64,000 bases of DNA from DATFVA01 sp963839165 (GTDB taxonomy: Bacteria > Bacteroidota > Ignavibacteria > Ignavibacteriales > Ignavibacteriaceae). Below are positions 1 through 9,872 of this stretch, piece by piece; positions within the stretch are counted from its first letter, which is position 1; each line of letters begins with the position of its first letter. The stretch spans positions 124,001 to 188,000 of the forward strand of contig CAWIUG010000036.1 in assembly GCA_963839165.1 (NCBI GenBank), given 5' to 3'. The notes below the pieces were generated by a model that did no database searches, was not told the DNA's origin, and worked only from the letters and a program-made list of their open reading frames with translations. A program made the position numbers and the translations under genes.

Positions 1-2373
1 TGTCATTTCAAGAACATCGGCAATAGATTTTGTCTTATATAGAATCTCCAGGGTTTCACGGTTATACCTTTTTCCGTGACAAACATCGCATTCAACGTAG
101 ACATCCGGAAGGAAATTCATTTCAATTTTCTTAAGTCCGTCCCCGCTGCATTCCTCACATCTTCCGCCCGGAACGTTAAAGCTGAAGCGACCTGTGGCAT
201 ACCCCCGCATTTTGGATTCAGGAAGCTGTGAATAAAGATCTCTTATAAAAGTAAACAAACCTGTATAAGTTGCCGGGTTAGAACGCGGAGTTCTTCCTAT
301 AGGCGACTGATCAATCTCGATGATCTTGTCGATGTTCTCAAGTCCCTCCACCGATTTATAAGGTAGTGGAACCGACTTAGATTTATAAATCCTGTTCATC
401 AGGATCTTTACAAGGGTTTCATTTACCAGAGAAGATTTTCCGGAACCGCTTACGCCGGTTATAAGGGTTAGGGTACTAAGAGGGATTTTCAGGTTAACGT
501 TCTTCAGATTAAACCCTGAAGCTCCCTTCAGCTCTATGAAATTTCCGCTGCCTCCCCTTCTCTCCGGGGGGACAGGTATTTCTTTTTTATTTTTCAGATA
601 TGATAAAGTAAGGGAGTCGTAGCCATTCGTCGAGTTCATAAGTTTCTTCGTGTCACCTGCCAGGCAAAGTTTTCCGCCATGCTCTCCGGCCCCTGGTCCA
701 AGGTCTATCATAAAATCAGAACTTTCTATCGTCTCACGATCGTGTTCTACAACAATTACAGTATTTCCAAGATCCCTCAGGTTCTTAAGCGATTTAATCA
801 ACTTAATATTATCGCTCTGATGCAGTCCTATACTTGGCTCATCTAGCACATAAAGTACACCAGCAAGCTGTGAACCAATCTGTGTGGCAAGCCTTATTCT
901 CTGGGATTCTCCGCCCGAAAGTGTCCTCGCAGATCTGTCGAGCGTAAGGTAATCGAGTCCCACGTTCAGGAGGAAATTCAGCCTGGTAGTTATCTCCTTA
1001 AGTATAGGTTTAGCAATAATTGCCTCTCTCCCTTTAAGTTTCACCTTCTTAAAGAATTCCTCTGAACGTCCTATAGAAAGTGAGGTAAGCTCGCTTATAT
1101 TTTTGTCCATAAACTTAACAGCGAGCGATTCCCGTTTCAGGCGTCCGCCTCCGCAGGTCGGACACTTAACCGTATTCATATATGATTCAACCCATTCCCG
1201 GATATTATTCGAGCTGGTAGTGTTGTAGTAATTCTTAAGATAATTTATTAAGCCTGAGAACTTATGATGATATGTAACAGGCTTCCCTCCCCCATATGAA
1301 TATGAAAAAGCGATTTTCTCGCTGCTTCCATTAAGAAGAACTTCCCTCTGTTCTTCTGTCAGGTCTTTCAGCTTTGTATCAAAGTCGAATTTGAATTTAT
1401 CAGCAACAGCAGTAAGCTGATTGAAAAACCAGATCGATCTCGGTTTTCCGAGGGCTGCTATTCCTTCTTCATTTATTGTTTTGTTCCAGTCGGGTATTAT
1501 AAGATTTATATCCAGTTCTTTCTTCTCACCGAGTCCTTCACAGTCGGGACATGATCCGTAAGGAGAGTTAAAAGAAAATGAATTCGGGGCCAGTTCTCTG
1601 TAGCTTATCCCGCAGCTCAAACACGCAAGGTGCCTGCTGAAAATAAAATCTTTCTGTCCGTCATTAACTATAAGAATACCATTACCATAGTTAAGAGCAA
1701 CCCCCACAGATTCGCTTATCCTGGCTCTGACATTTTCAGAAACTGTAAGTCTATCTACAACAATTTCAATGTTGTGAAGCTTATACCGGTCAACCTGGTA
1801 TCCTTTTGATATTTCTGCAAACTCGTTATCCACCCTTACCCTGAGAAATCCATCTGATAAGATTTCCTCGAAAAGCTCGCGGTAATGTCCTTTCCTTCCG
1901 CGAACTACCGGAGCCAAAACTGATATCTTACTACCCGAAAGTGTGGATATAATTGAGTCAATAATCTGCGCAGTCGACTGCTTGGTTACAGGTTTACCGC
2001 AGTTATAACAGTAAGGGGTTCCAAGACGCGCATAAAGAAGCCGGAGGTAATCGTAGATCTCGGTTACAGTTCCAACGGTGGATCTTGGATTACCTGATGT
2101 GGATTTCTGTTCGATAGAGATGGCAGGACTTAGCCCTTCTATCAGGTCAACTTCCGGTTTTTCAAGCATATCCAGAAACTGGCGTGCGTAGGCCGAGAGT
2201 GATTCTATATAACGCCGCTGTCCTTCAGCATATATCGTATCGAATGCGAGTGAAGATTTCCCCGATCCCGATAATCCTGTTATTACTGTAAATGATTCGC
2301 GGGGAATTTCAACATCTATATCCTTAAGATTATGTTCTCTTGCTCCCTTTATAATAATCGTTTCTTTTTCCAA
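1..2373 (-). CDS. uvrA: UvrA, excinuclease ABC subunit A (3' end cut by window edge)
   Basis: UvrA is the ATP-dependent damage-recognition subunit of nucleotide excision repair; it dimerises and loads UvrB. The frame starts at TTG 2373 and runs open to base 1, giving 791 codons of a family of about 940, so roughly 150 C-terminal residues lie outside the window. Visible: first Walker A GLSGSGKS at residues 33-40, a first ABC signature LSGGESQRIRLA followed by a DEPSIGLH Walker B region, a second Walker A TGVSGSGKSS, and the C-terminal zinc-finger region CEECSGDG...CDVCHGKRYNRE near base 60-170. The second ABC signature is beyond the edge. The TTG start fits the conserved N-terminus (EKETIIIKGAREHNLKDI). 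Confidence 0.97.
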   Translation of the reverse strand, partial: MEKETIIIKGAREHNLKDIDVEIPRESFTVITGLSGSGKSSLAFDTIYAEGQRRYIESLSAYARQFLDMLEKPEVDLIEGLSPAISIEQKSTSGNPRSTVGTVTEIYDYLRLLYARLGTPYCYNCGKPVTKQSTAQIIDSIISTLSGSKISVLAPVVRGRKGHYRELFEEILSDGFLRVRVDNEFAEISKGYQVDRYKLHNIEIVVDRLTVSENVRARISESVGVALNYGNGILIVNDGQKDFIFSRHLACLSCGISYRELAPNSFSFNSPYGSCPDCEGLGEKKELDINLIIPDWNKTINEEGIAALGKPRSIWFFNQLTAVADKFKFDFDTKLKDLTEEQREVLLNGSSEKIAFSYSYGGGKPVTYHHKFSGLINYLKNYYNTTSSNNIREWVESYMNTVKCPTCGGGRLKRESLAVKFMDKNISELTSLSIGRSEEFFKKVKLKGREAIIAKPILKEITTRLNFLLNVGLDYLTLDRSARTLSGGESQRIRLATQIGSQLAGVLYVLDEPSIGLHQSDNIKLIKSLKNLRDLGNTVIVVEHDRETIESSDFMIDLGPGAGEHGGKLCLAGDTKKLMNSTNGYDSLTLSYLKNKKEIPVPPERRGGSGNFIELKGASGFNLKNVNLKIPLSTLTLITGVSGSGKSSLVNETLVKILMNRIYKSKSVPLPYKSVEGLENIDKIIEIDQSPIGRTPRSNPATYTGLFTFIRDLYSQLPESKMRGYATGRFSFNVPGGRCEECSGDGLKKIEMNFLPDVYVECDVCHGKRYNRETLEILYKTKSIADVLEMT

Positions 2374-2525
2374 ATCCCGAAATCCTTAATTAATAAGCTT
2401 TAAATATTATTCATTAGAGTATATAAAATCAATTTAATTAGGAGTGCATCACCCTGCTTTATCCTTAAACCTCGGTGTTTATACGAATAAAGCTTATTTT
2501 TGCAAAAAACAATTAAAATATAGAA

Positions 2526-3155
2526 ATGCAGGCTCCGGAAATAATCAAAACTCTCAAAAAAGCTGCTGAGAATACATATAAAGTAAAAGGTTCTGAATTT
2601 ATTGCAAGAGCCTTTCCCGTGATATCCGAAAATGACGTGCTCACTTTCCTGGAAGAAATTAAGAAATTGAATTATGACGCGTCCCATCATTGTTACGCAT
2701 ACAGATTAAAGGATGATTCTTTCAGGTATTCGGATGCGGGGGAACCGTCTGGTACTGCTGGAATAAGAATTCTTAATGCTATCGATCACTTCGGTATCTT
2801 CGATGTCCTGATAATTGTAACCAGGTATTTCGGAGGAACAAAACTGGGGGTAGGACCTTTGGGGAAAGCGTATTATTTGAGTGCCGAGCTCTTGCTAAAG
2901 GAATGTACATTTCAGGAGGAGAGGCCTTTTAACCGGGTAATAATAGAATGCGGCTTCAGTTTCTTGAGTCTGGTTCACCGCGAACTGTCAAATCATTCTG
3001 CAATTATTGATAATATTTCTTATGGTGAAACAGTATCTTTTGTAACCCTGGTACCCCCTGAAGAAACAGAAGTACTGAAATCCCTACTAATTGACAGCAG
3101 CAAGGGGAATATTGAAATTAAAACCGATTATAAAGTTTTATATCATATTATTTAA
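2526..3155 (+). CDS. YigZ/IMPACT family protein
   Basis: A 209-residue protein of the YigZ/IMPACT (UPF0029) family. The N-terminal domain, about residues 15-125, carries the family hallmarks DAGEPSGTAG (70-79) and VTRYFGGTKLGVGPLGKAY (98-116). The remaining ~80 residues fit the DUF1949-type ferredoxin-fold second domain. Length matches the bacterial family (about 200). Biochemical function is not settled in bacteria; the eukaryotic IMPACT protein regulates translation through GCN1 binding. It is divergent from uvrA, sharing a ~150-bp intergenic region, and is followed at 67 bp by a MarR regulator. No truncation is seen. Confidence 0.9.
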   Translation: MQAPEIIKTLKKAAENTYKVKGSEFIARAFPVISENDVLTFLEEIKKLNYDASHHCYAYRLKDDSFRYSDAGEPSGTAGIRILNAIDHFGIFDVLIIVTRYFGGTKLGVGPLGKAYYLSAELLLKECTFQEERPFNRVIIECGFSFLSLVHRELSNHSAIIDNISYGETVSFVTLVPPEETEVLKSLLIDSSKGNIEIKTDYKVLYHII

Positions 3156-3222
3156 AATTATCTTGATTTAATATTCCATAAACCCGATATTTGATAATAA
3201 CAAATAATTTACAGGAACAAGA

Positions 3223-3678
3223 ATGGCCACAAAAAAGGGTAAAAACGAGAATGCGTCACGGCTGGCGGATCTTACATTCAAATTACTGGCTAACTGTCAG
3301 GAAAAAGAAGCAAGGTTAGCAGCAAACCATGGACTTACCCAATCTGAATTCCGCTGCCTCCGTTTGTTTAACAGAGACGATGAGCTGAATAACAAACAGG
3401 TTGCTGAAAGAATGAATCTCAGTCCCAGCAGATTAACCAGAATTATCGACGGACTTGTTGCCAAGGATTATATTATCCGGCAAATAGAGCCTTCAGACAG
3501 AAGGAATATGAAGGTTACATTGTCAAAACGGGGAAAGGTTATCACGCAGAAGCTCAACGATGCATATGTTAAAATCCATGCGGAGATCCTGGGTGATATC
3601 GACAGGAATCAGCATAAACCTCTGATAAATGCTATGGAGAATCTTCTTGTGGCACTTCAGAAATGGATTGCCAGGTAA
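3223..3678 (+). CDS. MarR family transcriptional regulator
   Basis: A 151-residue winged-helix regulator. The recognition region QVAERMNLSPSRLTRIIDGL (about 65-84) and the wing DRRNMKVTLSKRG (about 97-109) are typical MarR, flanked by N- and C-terminal helices used for dimerisation. MarR proteins usually repress their own or a neighbouring gene in response to small ligands; the regulated gene is not evident here. It lies downstream of the YigZ-like gene and converges with the minus-strand pair ending at 3683, the two stops being only a few bases apart. No inverted repeat stands out in the 67-bp upstream gap. Confidence 0.9.
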   Translation: MATKKGKNENASRLADLTFKLLANCQEKEARLAANHGLTQSEFRCLRLFNRDDELNNKQVAERMNLSPSRLTRIIDGLVAKDYIIRQIEPSDRRNMKVTLSKRGKVITQKLNDAYVKIHAEILGDIDRNQHKPLINAMENLLVALQKWIAR

Positions 3679-3682
3679 CAGC

Positions 3683-4108
3683 TTAATTAGGATCTGATCT
3701 CTTAACCTGGTTAAGATATTTTTTAGTCCATTCAAGGTCGCTCATAAGTTCTGTGAGATTAAATAAGCTGTTTTGCGTAAGCTGCAGGTAGGTTTCAGTG
3801 AAATGTTTCCTATCTGCTTCCTTCGCCCTGGATATCAGCTGTTTAATATCCTCCTTCACTTTTTCCAGGTTAAGTGTAATGTCGGCTTTAATCTGCCCTG
3901 TATTCTGCACTTCAGCATTCTCAGCAGCCTTCCTAAGCACTCTGAAAAGTCCCTGAACGTACTTGGAAGTGAAACTGAGGTCATCCACAGTTTTTTTCAT
4001 ATTGTTTGCATAGCCGGCAAACAACAGCTTCATTAAGTCATCTTTCCGCTTCAACCTGTTCCCGGAAAATGCTTCAATCTCATCAACCAGTTTCCGGGTA
4101 TTCTCCAT
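3683..4108 (-). CDS. Conserved-looking hypothetical helical protein
   Basis: A 141-residue soluble, highly charged protein predicted to be almost entirely alpha-helical, with no signal peptide and no membrane segment. I do not recognise a family. It starts at ATG 4108 overlapping the stop of the upstream O-methyltransferase gene by one base (TAATG), so the two are translationally coupled and co-transcribed. The coupling, and the open frame with normal codon use, are the main support that it is a real gene. A role related to the methyltransferase is only inferred. Confidence 0.7.
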   Translation of the reverse strand: MENTRKLVDEIEAFSGNRLKRKDDLMKLLFAGYANNMKKTVDDLSFTSKYVQGLFRVLRKAAENAEVQNTGQIKADITLNLEKVKEDIKQLISRAKEADRKHFTETYLQLTQNSLFNLTELMSDLEWTKKYLNQVKRSDPN

Positions 4109-4749
4109 TATATTTTAACCCCCAGCCCGATTCCGTCGCCGATCGGGATAATCGTGGTTTTGAGGCCCTTATGAGATGAGAACATTTCATTAAACTCCCT
4201 GATATGCTTTGACGACTCACGATAATTTTCAGGGACCTCCTGTACCGCCGCGTATCCATGCCATAAAAGGTTGTCGATAAAGATTGCGCCGTTCTTTTTG
4301 AGTAGGTTTACTGAAAGGTTAAACAGATCCGCATAATCTTCCTTATCAGCATCCAGAAATATAAAATCATATTCCTTATCCAGCTGCCGCATTATATCTA
4401 ATGCATCTCCTTCCAGTACTTCTATTTTTTTGCCAAGACCCGATTTATCAATATTTTCCTTTGCAAGGGCGGCATTATCTTTACTTTTTTCAATCGTCTG
4501 AATAACTGCGTTTTGAGACAGGTTTTTTGCAATCCGGATCGAGGAGTAGGCGATGGCTGTTCCTATTTCCAGTACCCTATCTGGTTTAAGCATTTTGATT
4601 AATATTTCGAGGAAGTCGGCTGACTGCCACGATAGGATTGGAACGTTATGCTTTTCTGCAAACTCTTCCATTTTCAGGATTAGCGGATCGTCCTCTCTTT
4701 TAAATTTGTCAAGATATTTTTCCTGTGCCTGAATCAGTATGCGGTTCAT
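4108..4749 (-). CDS. Class I SAM-dependent O-methyltransferase
   Basis: A 213-residue methyltransferase of the COMT/caffeoyl-CoA type (O-methyltransferase family 3). SAM-binding motif I is seen as VLEIGTAIAYSS (about residues 79-90), followed by EGDALD, the metal-site motif FLDADKEDY and FIDNLLWHG. These proteins methylate small hydroxylated acceptors in a divalent-cation dependent manner; the substrate cannot be read from sequence. Length agrees with the family (210-230). Its stop codon is coupled to the next gene through a TAATG overlap. Confidence 0.9.
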   Translation of the reverse strand: MNRILIQAQEKYLDKFKREDDPLILKMEEFAEKHNVPILSWQSADFLEILIKMLKPDRVLEIGTAIAYSSIRIAKNLSQNAVIQTIEKSKDNAALAKENIDKSGLGKKIEVLEGDALDIMRQLDKEYDFIFLDADKEDYADLFNLSVNLLKKNGAIFIDNLLWHGYAAVQEVPENYRESSKHIREFNEMFSSHKGLKTTIIPIGDGIGLGVKI

Positions 4750-4794
4750 TGCTTTCCTCTTAAGTTCAATTAAATAAATTTAAGTATAAACTTA

Positions 4795-4940
4795 CAAAAA
4801 TCTTATGATCGTGACAGTGGAGCCCGTAACAAGTTCGGACGCTCAGAGCGATGGGGGAGCCCGCAACAAGTTAGGGATGACAGAGAGATAAGTTCAGGGT
4901 GACGGTGCAGCCCGCAGCAGTTAAGTATGATAGTGGGTCA
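4795..4940 (-). repeat. Degenerate copies of a CATCCC..TTGTT..GGG dispersed repeat
   Basis: The spacer between the methyltransferase and the protease gene holds at least three decayed tandem units. Read on the minus strand they give CATCCCTAACTTGTTGCGGG, CCGAACTTGTTACGGG and CACCCTGAACTTATC. They resemble the short dispersed palindrome of consensus CATCCCGAACTTGTTTCGGG that I recall from many bacterial genomes. A shorter relic (GGATGACAG twice) sits at 37230-37255. It is probably non-coding and non-functional, though some such hairpins act at transcript ends. Confidence 0.6.
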
Positions 4941-4945
4941 GGATC

Positions 4946-6900
4946 TTACTTTAGATATATCATCTTATGGGTGTAAAGACTGCCGTTCAGGTTTAGAGTA
5001 TATAGATAAATTCCGCTTGCGGCTTCATACCCATTGTCGGTAGTTCCATTCCAGGTTTCCCGGTTAATACCAGCATTAGCAGTACCCTTGAATAAGGTTT
5101 TTACCTTCCTTCCCAGCGCATCGTATATCACTAATTCGGCAGGGAAATTTCCTTCTGAAATAAAGTTGATCGTGGTAAAGGAATTGAAAGGATTCGGATA
5201 GTTTTGACTTAACACATAATCGATAGGAGCGGACAACGCGATATTTAAGGAAATTTTCATATCCCCAGACCGCATTTTATAATTTCTTCCTTCAGGGTCA
5301 CGGTGAACGTTCCCATTCTCATCAGTAAAAGAAAAATAAAAGTTAACTTCCTGGTTCGGCGCGAATTGTGGAAGCTGTGCTTTGAACGCATAAGCATTCT
5401 CTGCATTCATATTAACTTCATTATAATTTGAATTATTGGTTGAATAATGAAACCTTACATCGGTTACGGTCAAGCTGTCTATAAATGCTTTATGCAGAAT
5501 ATAACTTCCGTTAAGATTTTGCAGGTTGGGAAATGAGATGGCCCTCGCGGCAGATAATAACCCATATCCTCTGTCATTATCAGGTTCTTCCGAATTATCT
5601 GACGTTTCATGAAAAATGTCCCTTACCTGAACATTAGACAAATGGGGAAATGCGGAGAGCAATAGTCCAGCAATCCCTCCCGCTATCGGGGTGGCAGCTG
5701 AGGTTCCATTCCCGTATACGTAAAGGTTTGGCCCGTTTGAAGATGCTCCGTAAACATTAACACCCATAGTAACTACATCGGGCTTAATTCGTCCGTCGTA
5801 CGTGGGCCCCCTGCTGCTGAAAGGAGCTACCAGGTTATTAGAATTAACTGCTCCGACAGCAATGGTATTATAGCCGTCTGCTGGAGCGATAATATAGTGC
5901 CATTTATTATTTCCCTCATTACCTGCAGCAGTAATTGTAACCACTCCCCGCTGAAAAGCAAGTTCGGCAGCCCGGGTAACTATCGTTGTATGCCCATTCA
6001 TATCGGCATAAGTATATGAGGTTCCTGAAGTAAATTCGTTATAGCCGAGCGAACTGCTGGTAACGTCAACACCGAGGTTTTCCATCCATTCAAGCGCGGC
6101 AGCATAATTATCCTCTTCAATGTGAGTTTCAGATCTAATATCCTCTGTCTTTGCAAGGATGAATGATGAACCATATGAAGCACCTATCAGCACACTGTCT
6201 TTGTATCCGCTGATTTCTGAAAAAACAAAAGTTCCGTGCGAATCCTGTCCCGGTACATCCTGTGCCTGGTCTGATGTGATGCTGTCGTGGAAGATAAAAT
6301 CGCTATCATTCAGAACATGGGCGTTCTTTAAGGCCTCGTGCAATTTCCGGTTGAATCCTGTATCAAGTACGCCGATTATAATACCTTCACCATTTATCCC
6401 TTTGGAATGAACAATAGGAACATCCGATAAGGCCAGCTGCACATACGAATTTCCGTAATCCAGTCCGGTTGTACTTGTGCTTTTTGCAGGATCCCCACTC
6501 TCCGGCTGGCTATTCCTGAAAATCAGGACTTTCACCGGCACAATCTGTTTAACAAAAGGAAGATGTTCTACCTGGTTCTTCAAGGTATTATCAAGGTAAG
6601 CAGATACTGCGTTAAACCAGTCGAGCTGATTTTCTATTTTAATCCCGAGGACTTTTAAGTGCGAAAGATAAACTTCATTTACTGGCAGATCTTGAAAAGT
6701 AATAAGCGAATCACTGTTCATCACCTTTTGTCTTCTTGCAAGAGCATGGGCGAGAGCTTCTGCAGGGCTTGTCGGTATTCGGGAGAAGATTTAAGGAGAG
6801 ATGTACGCTCTCCTTTATCTTTGAAGTAAATAAAATACTTTTCCTGCGGAAGGAGAATTGCGAAGGGAATAAGGATAATAATGAATACAATTTTTTTCAT
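4946..6900 (-). pseudogene. Subtilisin-like serine protease with T9SS sorting domain, frameshifted near the N-terminus
   Basis: A secreted S8 peptidase. The natural start is ATG 6900, which overlaps the lepB stop as ATGA and gives a signal peptide (KKIVFIIILIPFAILLP) plus the usual pro-region motif KYFIYFKDKG. This frame closes after ~60 codons, but the next frame continues exactly (ALARRQKVMNSDSLITF), so one base is missing, most likely in the CCC run at 6748-6750. The main block (592 residues from the internal ATG 6724) has catalytic Asp (GVLDTGFN, 121), His (DSHGTF, 163), oxyanion Asn (AAGNEGN, 269) and Ser (GNGTSAATP, 342). The last ~80 residues are a T9SS type A sorting domain starting SQNYPNPFNS and ending GIYLYTLNLNG...MIYLK. 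It could be a true null allele or an assembly error. Confidence 0.85.
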
Positions 6901-7820
6901 TTAATTGATTTGAATAACCTGTCGAACCTTATTGGTTCTACAATATTATAAAACTTACGGTTTGGTACATACGGGTCCCACGACCAGTATATAATGAAGG
7001 CCTCGCCGATGATCATATCGCGGGAGACAAACCCCCAGTACCGGCTGTCCATACTGTTCTCGCGGTTATCACCCAGAACAAAATAATAATCTTTTGTAAG
7101 AGTATAGCCATGCACAGGTTGTCCTTCAATAGTAATAACCGTACCCTCCACACTGAGTGTGTTTTTGTCCAGCTCCCTGTCGATAATCGGTTTCCAGAAA
7201 CGTGCATTCTGAGGAGTAAGGTCTACCAGGTCACCTTTTTTAGGCACCCTTATGGGTCCGTAATTGTCCTTATTCCATGCGCTGTCATCGGGGAAAATAC
7301 CGGGCTCAGGTATACCCGCTTCCATCCTGTTGTTCCTGTCAATCTTTACCGCAAACGGAAAAGGCTGAGGCGTTCCATTTACAATAACTTCCTGTTTTTT
7401 TACCTGGATGGTATCACCAGGGAGAGCCTCAACCCTTTTTACCAGATTTATGGTATTTTCGTCTGGAAGCTCAGCTCCATAAGGGTATTTAAAAACTATA
7501 ACGTCCCCTCTCTCCGGATCCGATATTGAAAAAAGATCAGCAGAAGGAATTGATATTCCGGTAAAAGGGATGGAACGCGGAGTGTGGAAGTTGTACGCGG
7601 CTTTATTGACAAGAATATTATCCCCGACGAGTAGAGTGTTTTCCATCGAACCTGTGGGTATTCTGAAGGCGTCAATAAAGAATGACTTAACTATTATTGC
7701 AAGTACAAGGATTATTAAAAATATCCTGATAAATGTACCGAACCTGGTTCTCTTTTTCCTCGGAACATAATCCGGGGGAGGAGTTTCGGAATAAACGGTA
7801 TTTTGAGAAGGATTAAACAA
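6897..7820 (-). CDS. lepB: Signal peptidase I
   Basis: Leader peptidase that cleaves Sec signal peptides at the outer face of the inner membrane. 307 residues: a single N-terminal membrane anchor (about 29-49), catalytic Ser58 in IPTGSMENT and catalytic Lys128 in LVKRVEALPGD, then the C-terminal box LGDNRENSMDSRYWG. The fold region between the boxes is longer than in E. coli, as often in Bacteroidota. It lies directly downstream of lepA (17-bp gap) in the classical lepA-lepB order and shares an ATGA overlap with the protease gene behind it, suggesting one transcript from lepA onward. Confidence 0.97.
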   Translation of the reverse strand: MFNPSQNTVYSETPPPDYVPRKKRTRFGTFIRIFLIILVLAIIVKSFFIDAFRIPTGSMENTLLVGDNILVNKAAYNFHTPRSIPFTGISIPSADLFSISDPERGDVIVFKYPYGAELPDENTINLVKRVEALPGDTIQVKKQEVIVNGTPQPFPFAVKIDRNNRMEAGIPEPGIFPDDSAWNKDNYGPIRVPKKGDLVDLTPQNARFWKPIIDRELDKNTLSVEGTVITIEGQPVHGYTLTKDYYFVLGDNRENSMDSRYWGFVSRDMIIGEAFIIYWSWDPYVPNRKFYNIVEPIRFDRLFKSIK

Positions 7821-7837
7821 GTAATGCCTTCATCTTT

Positions 7838-9631
7838 TTATTCATCAATCTGCAGTACTGCAAGGAAAGCCTCCTGAGGAATTTCTACATTACCAACCTG
7901 TTTCATCCTTCTTTTGCCCTCTTTCTGTTTTTCCAGTAATTTTCTCTTTCTAGTGATATCCCCGCCATAACATTTGGCAAGTACATTCTTGCGAAGCGCC
8001 TTCACAACTGATTTGGATATTACTTTAGTTCCGATGGCTGCCTGGATCGATATCTCAAACAGCTGTCGTGGAATAAGATCTTTTAATTTGCTGCATACTT
8101 TTCTGCCCCAATCGTACGACTTATCCCTGTGAACTATCATAGATAACGCATCCACGGGTTCACCGTTAAGCATTATATCAAGTTTTACAAGATCCGAATC
8201 GCGGTATCCAATGTATTCGTAATCAAATGACGCGTATCCTCTGGTTGATGATTTCAGCTTATCATAGAAATCGAAGATGATCTCTGAAAGAGGAAATTCA
8301 AATTGAAGATCGGCCCTTGTAGGATCTATATAGGTAGTATTTTTGTAAATTCCTCTTTTATCCATAGCAAGCTTCATTATGTTTCCGACGTATTCACTTG
8401 GACAAACAATCTGAGCCTTGATATACGGCTCATCAATCCTTTCAATTTCTCCTATGGGAGGCATCTCAGCAGGATTGTCTACTATAATTTCTTCATTTTT
8501 CTTATTATATACAATATATTCTACGTTCGGAAGGGTAGTAATAATTGATTGATTATATTCCCTTAATAATCTTTCCTGAACTATCTCCATATGCAGCAAC
8601 CCCAGAAATCCGCAGCGGAATCCGAATCCCAGGGCTGCCGAGGTCTCAGGCTGGTAAACAAGCGCAGAATCATTCAGCTTGAATTTTTCAAGCGCGTCTC
8701 TAAGGTCCTCGAAATCGTCTGAAAGTGTAGGGTACAGACCGCTGTAAACCATAGGCTTAACTTCTTTGTAACCAGGCAGCGGTTTTGCAGGTTCTCCCTT
8801 TGCATGGGTTATCGTATCACCTACTTTCGTATCGTGTACGTCTTTGATGCCTGCTATGAGGTAGCCGACGTTGCCGGCCTCAAGTACATCCGACTTTACT
8901 TTCCTCAACCCAAGCACACCTATCTCTTCAGCTTCGAACTCATTACTGGTAGCGAAAAATTTTATCTTATCGTTTGTCTTAACCCGGCCATTAAATATCC
9001 TGATATACGCTATCGCACCCCTGTATGGATCAAAAATAGAATCAAATATTAAGGCCTGCAGCGGCGCCTCGGGATCACCTTTTGGGGGCGGGATTTTGAT
9101 AACGATCCTTTCCAGAAGTTCATCTATCCCTGTTTTGGTTTTAGCGCTTACTAAAAGAATTTCATCATCCTCGCATCCGATCAGATCGATAATCTGGTTT
9201 TTAACTTTATCGATTTCAGCACTCGGAAGATCAATTTTATTGATGACCGGAATGATTTCAAGTCCTGCCTCAATAGCAAGGTAAAGATTGCTGATCGTCT
9301 GTGCCTCCACACCCTGGGCTGCATCCACAACAAGCACGGCTCCTTCACAGGCTGCGAGTGATCTTGAAACTTCGTAGGAGAAATCTACATGTCCCGGCGT
9401 GTCAATAAGATTGAAAATATAGTCGTTTTTATCGCTCGCTTTGTAGTGCATCTGTATTGCGTGTGATTTTATGGTAATGCCCCTCTCCCTTTCAAGTTCA
9501 AGGTCATCAAGCACCTGGGCTTTAGCGTCGCGTCCGGTTACGGCTCCGGTTGTTTCAAGGATACAGTCGGCGATAGTAGACTTGCCATGATCTATGTGCG
9601 CAACTATGCAGAAGTTTCTGATATTTAACAT
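7838..9631 (-). CDS. lepA: Elongation factor 4 (LepA), translational GTPase
   Basis: EF4 back-translocates or remodels stalled ribosomes. 597 residues, the family length. The GTPase motifs are intact: G1 AHIDHGKST (residues 10-18), G3 DTPGHVDF, G4 NKID. The LepA-specific C-terminal domain follows, with GYASFDYEYIGYR and a lysine/arginine-rich tail near GGDITRKRKLLEKQKEGK. The ATG 9631 start is preceded by an AT-rich leader. It is first gene of an apparent lepA-lepB-protease transcription unit. Confidence 0.98.
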   Translation of the reverse strand: MLNIRNFCIVAHIDHGKSTIADCILETTGAVTGRDAKAQVLDDLELERERGITIKSHAIQMHYKASDKNDYIFNLIDTPGHVDFSYEVSRSLAACEGAVLVVDAAQGVEAQTISNLYLAIEAGLEIIPVINKIDLPSAEIDKVKNQIIDLIGCEDDEILLVSAKTKTGIDELLERIVIKIPPPKGDPEAPLQALIFDSIFDPYRGAIAYIRIFNGRVKTNDKIKFFATSNEFEAEEIGVLGLRKVKSDVLEAGNVGYLIAGIKDVHDTKVGDTITHAKGEPAKPLPGYKEVKPMVYSGLYPTLSDDFEDLRDALEKFKLNDSALVYQPETSAALGFGFRCGFLGLLHMEIVQERLLREYNQSIITTLPNVEYIVYNKKNEEIIVDNPAEMPPIGEIERIDEPYIKAQIVCPSEYVGNIMKLAMDKRGIYKNTTYIDPTRADLQFEFPLSEIIFDFYDKLKSSTRGYASFDYEYIGYRDSDLVKLDIMLNGEPVDALSMIVHRDKSYDWGRKVCSKLKDLIPRQLFEISIQAAIGTKVISKSVVKALRKNVLAKCYGGDITRKRKLLEKQKEGKRRMKQVGNVEIPQEAFLAVLQIDE

Positions 9632-9872
9632 TCGTTTCCTGTTGTAGAGTACAAATATATAAAGGGAGGTAATATATTAAAAGTTACTTAATTATAGTAT
9701 AAAAGGGACGAGGGGAGATAGTTATCCCCGCAGCCTATTCACAACATCCGCAATTAATTCCTGATTGCCACATCCACCACATCCGCGATTTACCCCGCAA
9801 AGGATTAGCAACGTTAGTGATTGACCTATCAGCGGGATTAACCTCACAGTGGGATTAATCTCGCAATGCTGT
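9632..9872. other. Intergenic spacer with decayed short repeats
   Basis: About 240 bp upstream of lepA and downstream of the glycosyltransferase. The stretch 9720-9870 contains short imperfect recurrences such as GGGATTAACCTC and GGGATTAATCTC and several CATCCGC/CACATCC units. A 73-codon minus-strand open frame overlaps it but has a cysteine/glycine-rich, protein-unlike composition and runs into the glycosyltransferase gene, so I do not call it. The lepA promoter is expected near 9640-9700, but no clear box is legible. Confidence 0.5.

Noticed and set aside
2400..2690. 96-codon minus-strand frame
   Set aside because: Mostly antisense to the yigZ-like gene, with no RBS and low-complexity content.
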